Assembly (NCBI RefSeq): GCF_002968835.1
Contig: NZ_PKQK01000001.1
Location: 2,790,001 to 2,854,000 of the forward strand
Direction: 5' to 3'
From: Paenibacillus sp. PCH8
GTDB lineage: Bacteria; Bacillota; Bacilli; Paenibacillales; Paenibacillaceae
Length of the DNA: 64,000 bases
Shown here one piece after another: positions 1 to 8,106 of this stretch (positions are counted from its first letter, which is position 1; each line of letters begins with the position of its first letter). The notes beneath the pieces were generated by a model. That model had not been told where the DNA came from. It saw only the letters and a program-made list of their open reading frames with translations, and made no database searches. Both the position numbers and the translations under genes were made by a program.

Positions 1-1153
1 TCTGCTGCCTGTCGCTGACGAGCAGGCTCTTTGCACCGCTGAACACCTCGGCGTTAGTTAACGATACGGTTGCCGTATTGTTGCTACTCCATGGCTGAAC
101 AGTTGCGTCTTCGAAGCCGCTATTCAAGAGAAGCTGCGTTAATGAAGGTGTACCTGGTGCCGCATTGAACTCATCCGAGCCGTAAATCTTGGCGGACGCC
201 TGACCCTCAACGGGCAGATTCATCGTAAGCGGCACCTTGCCGTTAATGCCAAACACAGGCCAATGATCCGACCACGTTACCGGGACCAGATATGGAATGC
301 GTCCAACTGCACCGCTATCGCGAAACAGCAAGCCGTACCAGGCACCTGATGCAGTATCCACGATGCCTCCTTGTGCGATACCTGAATCTCTTAATACGAC
401 CTTACCTGTATATGGCCCCGTCAACGTGTTCGAACGATAGGCGATCTGTATGCGGCCATCACCGGAAGGCCAAGCAATCAGGAATACGTAATACATGCCG
501 TTAATCTTCTGAATATGCGCTCCTTCTGCCTTCACAATAAAGTTGGAGCCTGCAACGCTGCTCGCGTTCGGAATCAAAACCTGATTCAAACCGCCGGACT
601 TCACCGCCTTGGCATCTGATGACAGTTCAATCATACTGATGTTGTCACTACCATATACAAGAAATGTGCGGTTTCCATCAAACAGCAGGGAAGGATCATG
701 ATAATAGCCGTTCAGCGTATAGGGTGTCCACGATCCTGCTTCAATATCGCTGGTCTGGTAGATGTATGTCTTTCCCGTGGAAAGTGAGCCGAAGGCTACA
801 TAATATATGCCATTGTTATAGCGTAGACTGCTGGCCCAAGAGCCGCGTCCATACTCGTTTTGACCATTGTTCAGATTGTGTACATCTCCGTTTCCAAGCG
901 TGTCATACACATAGCTCACGATGCTCCAGTTTACAAGATCGTAAGACTTCATGACGGGTACTCCCGGGTTCATATGCATGGTTGTGCTTGTCATATAAAA
1001 GGCATTGCCCACCCGAATGACGTCGCTGTCCGGAACGTCTGCGTAAATGACCGGATTGCTGAACGTCGCAGCAGAAGCAGTAGGGCTTGTCAGCGGAATC
1101 GATGTCATGAACAATGGAAGAACAAGCAGGAACATCCCAATCTTCTTCCACAT
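1..1153 (-). CDS. GH43 family arabinofuranosidase/xylosidase-like secreted enzyme (C-terminus off window)
   Basis: Secreted hemicellulase, cut by the left window edge after about 384 codons. The start ATG at 1153 is preceded by GGAGG with good spacing. Residues 1-28 form a signal peptide ending in SASAA. The body is a five-bladed GH43 fold: candidate catalytic base in PDSDVIRVG, second Asp in YHDPSLLF and acid Glu in KAEGAHI, followed by QGGIVD and WYGLLF blocks. From about residue 340 a CBM4/9- or CBM22-like module begins (LLNSGFEDATVQPW). The family cleaves arabinose or xylose from arabinoxylan or arabinan; exact substrate cannot be told. It lies 33 bp downstream of the other GH43 gene on the same strand, so the two are probably co-transcribed from the cre-controlled promoter near 3.2 kb. 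Confidence 0.85.
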   Translation of the reverse strand, partial: MWKKIGMFLLVLPLFMTSIPLTSPTASAATFSNPVIYADVPDSDVIRVGNAFYMTSTTMHMNPGVPVMKSYDLVNWSIVSYVYDTLGNGDVHNLNNGQNEYGRGSWASSLRYNNGIYYVAFGSLSTGKTYIYQTSDIEAGSWTPYTLNGYYHDPSLLFDGNRTFLVYGSDNISMIELSSDAKAVKSGGLNQVLIPNASSVAGSNFIVKAEGAHIQKINGMYYVFLIAWPSGDGRIQIAYRSNTLTGPYTGKVVLRDSGIAQGGIVDTASGAWYGLLFRDSGAVGRIPYLVPVTWSDHWPVFGINGKVPLTMNLPVEGQASAKIYGSDEFNAAPGTPSLTQLLLNSGFEDATVQPWSSNNTATVSLTNAEVFSGAKSLLVSDRQQ

Positions 1154-1186
1154 TTCCTTTCCTCCTGAACTTTCTTGGATTCTGAA

Positions 1187-3133
1187 TTACTGGGAATATT
1201 CAATATAATCAATGAATGCATCCCAAGTGCCGTTATCTGTTGTTACTACGAGTTTAATTTCCTGATTGCCCGTAGCGTGTGTAATGTTTGAGAGCGTCTG
1301 AACGGACGGCTGGGTTCCGGTAAAGTAGAACGAGCCAGCGGTCACACCACCGATGACAAGATCGACGCGTGCGGTTTCATTATTGTTGGAAGCTCCGCGG
1401 ACAGAGAATTGATGGGTCGGGAAAGCAAAATATTGATTGTATGCTGCATAATCATTATTCGCGTAGAGGGCCACGCCATTAAAAGGCGAGCTGATCAGAC
1501 CAGCGTATTGGCCACCGATCGTCATAGTTTCGACTTCGTATCGAGTAACGGATGGATCAGGATCAGGATCAGGATCAGGATTAGGATTAGGATTGCCGCC
1601 CGAACCGGATGTGAACTGCCAGTAATCCAGATTGAACAGATTTCCGTTCCCCGCGCCTGTAAACACCAGATATAAACGATGTACGCCCGTAGCATTGGTC
1701 ACATTGGTCTCCATTTCGCGCCAAGTCTGTGTACCGCCGGTTGAGCTTACGTTGAGTGTTCCAGCCAGAGGGCCAGTTGGACTGTCCAGCCGAATCTCAA
1801 TGTTGCCATTTCCGGTAGAAGCAACATTTGCCTTGAATTTGGATGCTCCAGTCGAGCCGAAATCAGCATTACCGACTGCGATCCAATCACCATTATGGAT
1901 ATTCGTGACGTTCTGATTGGCTACAGGTCCGCCGCTCGCCCGGCTTGGCTCTGTCGTAATACCTGCCTGCCAACCAATCGTTTCGGCCTCCACCCGGACA
2001 TACGGATTCAGGTTGGCAATCTGGGAAACGCCGGTCATATTCCCCTGAACCTCCTGGATCGTACCATCTGCGTTATGCGTCAACTTGTTGATATGAGTTG
2101 AACGATATCCTTTGCCATCACCAAGGAATGCTTTGCTCACCGTTTGCGCATGGTACGTGACATACCATTGGTTGTTGAACTGGAACACGGCATGATGGTT
2201 GTTGCCCCCTACACCGAAGAACGTGCCGGGATTTTTGAGGAAATGTCCTTTATATGTGAAAGGACCCATTGGGCTGTCGCTTACCATATATCCGATCTCA
2301 CCTTTGGGATATGCCGCAGGGTGTGTTCCTGCGAAGTTGATACAGTAGGAGTAGTAATATTTGCCGTTGAACTTGTGGATGCCGGAATCCTCGAACAAGT
2401 AAGGGGCATCTATGGTAACGGCACTCCCGACTACACTGGTCATGTCGGCGCCGAGCCTAATGACCCGAGCCGTTTTTGGATTGGCAATGGATGCCGCATT
2501 ATTTCCGTCGGGTATGCCTCCGCCAGAATATAAATAAGCTGAGCCGTCATCATCGACAAGTACGGCAGGGTCGAAGAGCCAAGTTACACCTGACATGCCG
2601 GGTGTTCCATGAGTCAGGAGTGCGCGTCCGAGCGGATCGGACCAAGGTCCAATGGGTGAATCTGCCGTCAATACGCCGATGCCCGCGCCAGAGTTTGCGA
2701 AATAGAGGAAAAACTTTTCTTTGCCAGCGACTGTTTTCTTCGCCATGGCCGGCGCCCAAGACTGGGTGGCCCATTTGGCAATTCCTTGACCGTTATTGGC
2801 ATTGTTGGCACCGGCTACCGGAATGTAGCCATGGTCGGTCCAATTCACCATGTCGGCCGAGGAGATGACGCTGATTCTCCCGATCGTGCCATAATTATTT
2901 TCTTTGACGGAACCATCGTTGTTGTACAAATACGTGTCGCCTGTCATATACACATAGACCCTATTGTTATGCACGAGTACATACGGGTCAGCCCCCAATT
3001 TATGATCGACAAGGGGGTTGGCGTTACCAGGGAGTTTGGCAACAGCTGCATTGGCTGCATGGCTGGATTCAACAGGCAAGATGAGAAAGAAAAGCAGAAA
3101 TGAGAGCAGGATTGCTAGTGGTTTACGGATCAT
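1187..3133 (-). CDS. xynD: Arabinoxylan arabinofuranohydrolase, GH43 with CBM6 and CBM36
   Basis: Secreted enzyme of the XynD type, which removes arabinose side chains from arabinoxylan. I chose the ATG at 3133 (648 aa) over the ATG 15 bases upstream, because the GGAGG ribosome site lies inside those first codons. Signal peptide about 1-27 (ESSHAANA). GH43 domain about 35-370 with Asp49 (GADPY), Asp188 (LFDPA) and Glu248 (LFEDSG) as candidate catalytic residues. CBM6 about 381-507, a Pro-Asp linker about 508-528, then a CBM36-like module to the end (YEVETMTIGG to AFIDYIEYS); CBM36 binds xylan with calcium. First gene of a two-gene operon with the GH43 gene at 1-1153. The name follows the Bacillus subtilis/Paenibacillus polymyxa XynD family and rests on similarity recalled from family knowledge. 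Confidence 0.9.
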   Translation of the reverse strand: MIRKPLAILLSFLLFFLILPVESSHAANAAVAKLPGNANPLVDHKLGADPYVLVHNNRVYVYMTGDTYLYNNDGSVKENNYGTIGRISVISSADMVNWTDHGYIPVAGANNANNGQGIAKWATQSWAPAMAKKTVAGKEKFFLYFANSGAGIGVLTADSPIGPWSDPLGRALLTHGTPGMSGVTWLFDPAVLVDDDGSAYLYSGGGIPDGNNAASIANPKTARVIRLGADMTSVVGSAVTIDAPYLFEDSGIHKFNGKYYYSYCINFAGTHPAAYPKGEIGYMVSDSPMGPFTYKGHFLKNPGTFFGVGGNNHHAVFQFNNQWYVTYHAQTVSKAFLGDGKGYRSTHINKLTHNADGTIQEVQGNMTGVSQIANLNPYVRVEAETIGWQAGITTEPSRASGGPVANQNVTNIHNGDWIAVGNADFGSTGASKFKANVASTGNGNIEIRLDSPTGPLAGTLNVSSTGGTQTWREMETNVTNATGVHRLYLVFTGAGNGNLFNLDYWQFTSGSGGNPNPNPDPDPDPDPSVTRYEVETMTIGGQYAGLISSPFNGVALYANNDYAAYNQYFAFPTHQFSVRGASNNNETARVDLVIGGVTAGSFYFTGTQPSVQTLSNITHATGNQEIKLVVTTDNGTWDAFIDYIEYSQ

Positions 3134-3152
3134 ACGTTTCGCCTCCATAAGA

Positions 3153-3195
3153 TTAGTTTGGTAATGCAGAATGCAGTTTCCTCATCTCACCTCCC
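3153..3195 (-). promoter_or_regulatory. 5' leader with strong Shine-Dalgarno and 10-codon leader ORF upstream of xynD
   Basis: On the minus strand AAGGGAGGTGAG at about 3186-3197 is followed by ATG at 3185 and ten codons (MRKLHSALPN) ending in TAA at 3153. It lies about 20 bases inside the predicted transcript and 52 bases ahead of the xynD start. It may be a translated leader, or a STAB-SD-like mRNA-stabilising site as known for cry3A. TGAAGGGAGGTGA recurs in the leader of the esterase gene at 36 kb. Confidence 0.4.
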
Positions 3196-3206
3196 TTCAT
3201 ACAAAA

Positions 3207-3235
3207 GATATAATCTGTCAGGTTGTTAATTGTAA
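3207..3235 (-). promoter_or_regulatory. SigA-type promoter of the GH43 operon
   Basis: Minus strand: -35 TTACAA (3235-3230), 17-bp spacer, -10 TATATC (3212-3207). It is the best-spaced promoter ahead of the GH43 genes, and its -35 lies within the cre box. Confidence 0.5.
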
Positions 3236-3245
3236 CCGCTTTCAA
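3230..3245 (-). promoter_or_regulatory. cre box (CcpA site) over the -35 element
   Basis: The 16-mer TTGTAACCGCTTTCAA matches every fixed position of the consensus WTGNAANCGNWNNCAW. Its overlap with the -35 predicts CcpA repression of the hemicellulase operon by preferred sugars. Confidence 0.65.
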
Positions 3246-3538
3246 TATAATTCTTTAAAAAGATTCAGATCGAAACCGACGCGCTGTAAATGTAATTATT
3301 TTTCATATTTTCTTTTATTTAGAACTAACTTGACGATATCATAGCACATTTTTGTGAGAATACAATCATTTTCTATCAAAATTTGTAAATCTCATTGTGT
3401 GAATAAAAGAAATGCGAAGATTCAAGACACATCAGTGGATCGTTAATGATAGAATAAGATCAATTATAGTGTTATTGAACTATAGAGGTGCTATAGAGGT
3501 GTTGAAAGATCCAGTAGTTTGAAAGATCAAATGGAGGA
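3246..3538. other. AT-rich divergent intergenic region
   Basis: No gene seen. An exact tandem duplication of the 11-mer CTATAGAGGTG lies at 3480-3501, about 40-70 bases ahead of the kinase-like regulator; each copy carries an AGAGGTG ribosome-site-like core. No convincing remnant of the missing kinase N-lobe was found here. Confidence 0.4.
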
Positions 3539-3550
3539 ATGGAACACTTG

Positions 3551-6500
3551 ATGCAGGCAGATAGAATTACGCTGAAAGAATGGCTGAGGGAAACCCCGGC
3601 AGTTGTTCTGGCGTTTTTACATACGGCTATATCTATAACGGAACAGGTCCATAAGGCACACAAGCGAGGCACTATCCTGGGTAATTTGAATCCTGCATAT
3701 ATTTGGATGGATTCGGAAGCTCATATAACTGTGATTCAGGAAAAGCATGAGACGGATTCCATCTATACTTCACCAGAGCAAACGGGAAGAATGAATCGAC
3801 TGCCTGATGAGCGAAGCGATCTATATGTGTTAGGGATGATCTATTATGAGATGCTCTCAGGAAAAGTACCTTTTCAAGCCGAGAGTACTGAAGAGTACAT
3901 ACATGCCCATCTAGCTATTGTTCCAACAGCGCTGAGAGCGCTGCGTCCAGAGCTTTCCGAATCGCTGGAAGCGATCATTATGAAGCTGTTGTCCAAATCG
4001 CCAGATGAGCGTTATCGGAGCACGTATGGGCTGTTAATGGACCTGAAAAAGTGTCTTTATTCCTTGTTAGAAGAAGGATATATCGCATCTTTTGACATTG
4101 CTCGTGCAGATGAAGCAAGCCGTTTTCGACTACCAAGGACACTATTTGGCCGTGAGGGGGAAGAAGAGAAACTTCGCGAAGCATATGAACAGGTTCGTTC
4201 TGGCGAATCCGTGTTGATGTTGGTTAGCGGCCCGGCAGGAAGTGGGAAAACGGCACTCATCCGGCAATTCCAAGTACAAGTTGTAAGAGAATATGGTCTG
4301 TTGATGGAGGCGAAATGTGAACCTAAGAATCGTGATATTCCATTCTCGCCCATACTCCAGATGCTGCGAAAGTTAATTAAGCACACATTAGGTGAAACAC
4401 CAGAACGAGTGGACAAGGTGAGGACCAGATTAGCAAAAGAACTAGGGCAGGGATCGGGTGTTCTTGCTTCACTCCTACCAGAAGTAGAACCACTACTCGG
4501 CGAAATTTCAACGCTAGAAGTCCTGCCACCTGCTGAAGCAACAATTCGTCTCCACCGTCTGCTTCCCATATTTATAAAAGCTTTTCTAGACAGAGAACAT
4601 GCTCTTGTTCTATTTCTGGATGATCTCCAATGGGCTGATTCGGCTACCTTGGAAGTCCTTCGCACCATTGTGCATGATAAGGTGCTGCTGGGTTTATTCA
4701 TCATAGGGACGTTCCGAGAGGAAGCGATGCAAGAAGGACTGGGCCATGGAGAGCCCGAAGCTGCAACAGCTTTATGGATGGAGAGCGCTCTCTTCTTGAA
4801 AGTCGGTTCTACTCCGATGTCGTTCCAACATCTCATATTATCCCCCCTGTCTTATACTGAGGTGAGACGATTTGTATCGCAGATTGTGGATGAGAACACA
4901 CTCAGAGTTCGGTTGCTTGCGGAGTCCCTATACCATCGAACGGGCGGTAACCCCTTATTTTTACATCGTCTTTTAGATAGTCTACATAGGGAAAGAAAGT
5001 TCTATTTCGATGAGGAATCATCCATGTGGACTTGGGAAGAAGCTATAGTAACACAGGTACCTTCAGACCCGGGTGTTCTTCATTTCATTGGTGAACGTAT
5101 ACGGAAGCTACCGACAGACCAGATGGAGTTGCTTATTATTGCAGCGGCTATTGGTCATCGCTTTCCTCCTGCAACGCTTGCTCTGGTAAGTGGCCGTTCC
5201 GTTCCCTATACACGACAATGTTTACAATTTTTCGAGGAAGAGGGTTTATTGTACCGAGAGTATGATGCCCATGAAGCGGAAGAGAGTTATTATAGGTTTT
5301 TACATGACAGGGTACATCAGGCTGCTTATATGTCTGTTCCTGAATCAGCGAAAGCAGCCCTGCATCTGAAGATTGGACGCGTGCTGCGTGCTAATTCATC
5401 GGACCAACAGGAAGAATTTATTTTCGATATGGTGTACCATTTAAATCTAGGTATGGACGATATGGTGGAGGAGTCAGATAGAAACGAATTGGCTGAATAC
5501 AATCTTCAGGCTGGTCTGAAATCAAAAGCTGCGACTGGATATGCAGCCGCCTTGCACTATTTTGAAGTGGGATTGGGGCTTGTGAAGGATGACGAGAAGA
5601 GAACAGATTCACTGGCCTATCGTTTGTTGCTGGAGATGCCGGAATGTGAATATATGTGCGGTCGCCAGGTTGTTGCGGAAGAACTGCTCCAGCGGTTAAT
5701 GGGCTGTACAACAGACTTGGTTGAACGCTCTCAGATCTATCTGATCTGGATTGGGATGAATAGTTATCTGAAGAAAAATGATATGGCATTAGAGATCGGG
5801 ATGCAGGCGCTTGAGGAATTTGGGTGGAAACTGCCGCTCGAACCTGCTAGAGCAGAGATTATCAAAGAAGTACTGCTGACGCAAGTAGCGTTGTACAACA
5901 ACCGTAAGGATATTGCGCACTTACCTGTCAATCCGGACCCTCATTATAGAGCGTTATCTAATCTCGTCATGGCGATATCGACGTCCGTTTTTACGATAAG
6001 CCTGGAGCTGACTGCCGTGTTATTCTCAAGATTTATCAGGTATGGTCTGAGGCACGGGAACAACGAAGCATTTGCGTTTATGCTTGCGGGATATGGTCTA
6101 GTCATTCTTAGAAATAAAATCTCTCTGTCTCGTACCGGTCTTCATTATATTGATACGGCCATTCTTCTTTCTGCGTCATTTGAAAGCATTGACTTGCAAT
6201 GCCGGCTGAACTACATCCGAGGGCTGGCCAGGCTTCAACCGAATCCGGAAGAAGGATTCAAGCATATGGAGAAATCAATACGCTATGGGATGGAATCTGC
6301 CAATCTGAGTTATGTTAGTATTGCCATGTTAACAAGTGCGACAACACATATCGGTGATTTGTATGCATTAACTGCGCTTATTTCAGACTACGAAAAAATG
6401 TCTCAGATGCTTGTAGATGATGAAACTCACAGCATATTCCAGATCGCCAGGTGGTATATAGCGAAGTTACAAGGTGAAGTCAGAGTAAGCGATAACATTA

Positions 6501-7060
6501 TGTTACCTATACAGAGCCTGGGCATGCAGAAGACTTTGAATAACGAGGTTTATTATATCTGTACCTGCCAGATTGAAATTGCTTATTTGGAAGGACGGTA
6601 TGGTGACGCTCTTGACTGGGTAGACAAAGGTCGATTCAACACGTTTAGGCAGACACGGATGCAAGTTCGCAAGCAGCATATCTATCACTCGTTAACGCTT
6701 GCCGCTATGTATGGGGGCTCACCACAAGAAGAACGTAAAGATATCCGTTCCAAGCTTGGCAAACAGTTGTTTTCCATGAGGAAATGGACTGGTTATTATG
6801 GAAATAAATCCTCAGCTTATCTGCTCGTTACAGCCGAATTAAAGCGGATCGATGGAGATCGGGCCGCTGCAATGAAAGGGTATGACGATGCGATTCGTGC
6901 TGCGCGATTAGAGAGTCATTCATTAATGGAGGGTACCGCGCTTGAATGTGCTTCACGTTTCTATAGAGAAACAGGTAGTACGATTGGTGCAGATACGCTT
7001 ATCGTGGATGCTTGTGCCGCGTATTCCAAGTGGGGGCTATTGCCAAGGTCAGAAAACTAA
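3551..7060 (+). CDS. Pseudokinase/AAA-ATPase part of a frameshifted LuxR-type regulator
   Basis: N-terminal part of a large signalling ATPase. Residue numbers count from an ATG at 3539, but GGAGG at 3533-3537 is too close for that codon; TTG 3548 or ATG 3551 fits better. Residues 1-175 are the C-lobe of a Ser/Thr kinase of the type fused to sensor kinases (YTSPEQTGRMNR, DLYVLG), but the N-lobe is absent, the catalytic HxD loop reads LGNLNP and no DFG is visible, so it is probably a pseudokinase. Residues 200-500 are an AAA_16 ATPase with Walker A GPAGSGKT (231-238) and Walker B ALVLFLDDLQWAD. A helical, TPR-like region follows. The frame ends early at KWGLLPRSEN; the conserved continuation KWG-AIAKV is found one frame over, in the GAF/LuxR part at 7012-7923. 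Restoring one G gives one protein of about 1,460 aa. Confidence 0.75.
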   Translation: MQADRITLKEWLRETPAVVLAFLHTAISITEQVHKAHKRGTILGNLNPAYIWMDSEAHITVIQEKHETDSIYTSPEQTGRMNRLPDERSDLYVLGMIYYEMLSGKVPFQAESTEEYIHAHLAIVPTALRALRPELSESLEAIIMKLLSKSPDERYRSTYGLLMDLKKCLYSLLEEGYIASFDIARADEASRFRLPRTLFGREGEEEKLREAYEQVRSGESVLMLVSGPAGSGKTALIRQFQVQVVREYGLLMEAKCEPKNRDIPFSPILQMLRKLIKHTLGETPERVDKVRTRLAKELGQGSGVLASLLPEVEPLLGEISTLEVLPPAEATIRLHRLLPIFIKAFLDREHALVLFLDDLQWADSATLEVLRTIVHDKVLLGLFIIGTFREEAMQEGLGHGEPEAATALWMESALFLKVGSTPMSFQHLILSPLSYTEVRRFVSQIVDENTLRVRLLAESLYHRTGGNPLFLHRLLDSLHRERKFYFDEESSMWTWEEAIVTQVPSDPGVLHFIGERIRKLPTDQMELLIIAAAIGHRFPPATLALVSGRSVPYTRQCLQFFEEEGLLYREYDAHEAEESYYRFLHDRVHQAAYMSVPESAKAALHLKIGRVLRANSSDQQEEFIFDMVYHLNLGMDDMVEESDRNELAEYNLQAGLKSKAATGYAAALHYFEVGLGLVKDDEKRTDSLAYRLLLEMPECEYMCGRQVVAEELLQRLMGCTTDLVERSQIYLIWIGMNSYLKKNDMALEIGMQALEEFGWKLPLEPARAEIIKEVLLTQVALYNNRKDIAHLPVNPDPHYRALSNLVMAISTSVFTISLELTAVLFSRFIRYGLRHGNNEAFAFMLAGYGLVILRNKISLSRTGLHYIDTAILLSASFESIDLQCRLNYIRGLARLQPNPEEGFKHMEKSIRYGMESANLSYVSIAMLTSATTHIGDLYALTALISDYEKMSQMLVDDETHSIFQIARWYIAKLQGEVRVSDNIMLPIQSLGMQKTLNNEVYYICTCQIEIAYLEGRYGDALDWVDKGRFNTFRQTRMQVRKQHIYHSLTLAAMYGGSPQEERKDIRSKLGKQLFSMRKWTGYYGNKSSAYLLVTAELKRIDGDRAAAMKGYDDAIRAARLESHSLMEGTALECASRFYRETGSTIGADTLIVDACAAYSKWGLLPRSEN

Positions 7061-7923
7061 GAGAGACGTACCACGGGCTGGGATTAGTAACAAGTGTGTC
7101 AGTAGCACCAGATAGAACGATGATGGAAGAGGTCGAAGCGACGGCACTGCAGAAGGAAAGGAAACCTATATTTGTGGATGAACGGACGCTCTTGCAACAA
7201 ATCTCTGAGTGGTCCAGTACAGAGATCAACGAAACAGCGATCTATCGATTCCTTGAAAAGGTAGTTAGGCATTCTGGTGCGGTGAAAGGTTATATACTGA
7301 ACAGCAATGATGGACATTTTTCCATGATGGATCAGGCACTCGGGGCGCCATCAGATCAACAAAGAATTGTCTATGCAGAGTCTATTGCGCGCTATGTGAT
7401 CAAAACGGGTGAATCGGTTATGCTTGCCGATGCTTCGCGCAGCTTCTATGCAGCAGATTCTTATATTCGTCGGGTTGAGTCGAAATCTGTTCTGTGTATG
7501 CCTATTCGTGTCCCCGGTAAACCATTGCTATCCGTCCTTTACTTGGAAAATAACTTGATCTCCGGGGTGTTTACCAAGGATGTAATGGATTTGGTGGATC
7601 TGATGATCATTCGGATGGTATATCTGAAATCTCTGGAGGAATCCCATGTACAGATAAGTGCTGCCAGTGATGCAGAGCTTTATCTTGCAAAGACAGTAAC
7701 CGAGGATCGGACGCAGTTGCTTGAGCAACTCACGAAACGAGAAAAAGAGATATTAGAAGTGCTAATGGATGGTTCTTCTAACAAGGAAATCGCGGATCAA
7801 TTGGGGTTAACCGAAGGGACTGTTAAAAGTTATGTTTATCGTGTATATGGGAAATTAGGAGTGAACCGCCGTTCTCATGCGATCGCACGGGCAAGAGAAA
7901 TTTTTGAAGAAGATGCAAAGTAA
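7012..7923 (+). CDS. GAF and LuxR-type HTH part of the same frameshifted regulator
   Basis: C-terminal output half of the gene starting near 3.55 kb, in the -1 frame. The first in-frame starts (TTG 7012, ATG 7120) have no ribosome site, so it is probably not translated alone. From AIAKVRKLRETY it continues the helical linker typical of the kinase-ATPase family. A GAF-like sensor domain follows (INETAIYRFLEKVV to LYLENNL), then a C-terminal LuxR/GerE helix-turn-helix (LTKREKEILEVLMDG, NKEIADQLGL, TVKSYVYRVY). In cyanobacterial and other relatives the GAF leads into a histidine kinase; here the output is DNA binding instead, making it a MalT/LAL-like activator in layout. Target genes are unknown; the SLH gene downstream is separated by a terminator. 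Confidence 0.75.
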   Translation: MCRVFQVGAIAKVRKLRETYHGLGLVTSVSVAPDRTMMEEVEATALQKERKPIFVDERTLLQQISEWSSTEINETAIYRFLEKVVRHSGAVKGYILNSNDGHFSMMDQALGAPSDQQRIVYAESIARYVIKTGESVMLADASRSFYAADSYIRRVESKSVLCMPIRVPGKPLLSVLYLENNLISGVFTKDVMDLVDLMIIRMVYLKSLEESHVQISAASDAELYLAKTVTEDRTQLLEQLTKREKEILEVLMDGSSNKEIADQLGLTEGTVKSYVYRVYGKLGVNRRSHAIARAREIFEEDAK

Positions 7924-7944
7924 TTGAATAGATGGTGAAGTATA

Positions 7945-7989
7945 AAAGCCAATGATTAACGTCGTAAAGGGCGTTAATATTGGCTTTTT
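7945..7989 (+). terminator. Rho-independent terminator after the LuxR-type regulator
   Basis: AAAGCCAAT plus ATTAACG pair with CGTTAAT plus ATTGGCTTT across a 10-base loop, ending in five T. Confidence 0.8.
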
Positions 7990-8106
7990 CGACTTTTCTT
8001 GCGCCATACTAACTTTAGTGAGTATTTCTTTTCAAACCTCCATACTATGATATGTCTGTACAAAGTGCTATGACTAATATCATGAAGTGGGAGTGGAAGA
8101 AATTCT

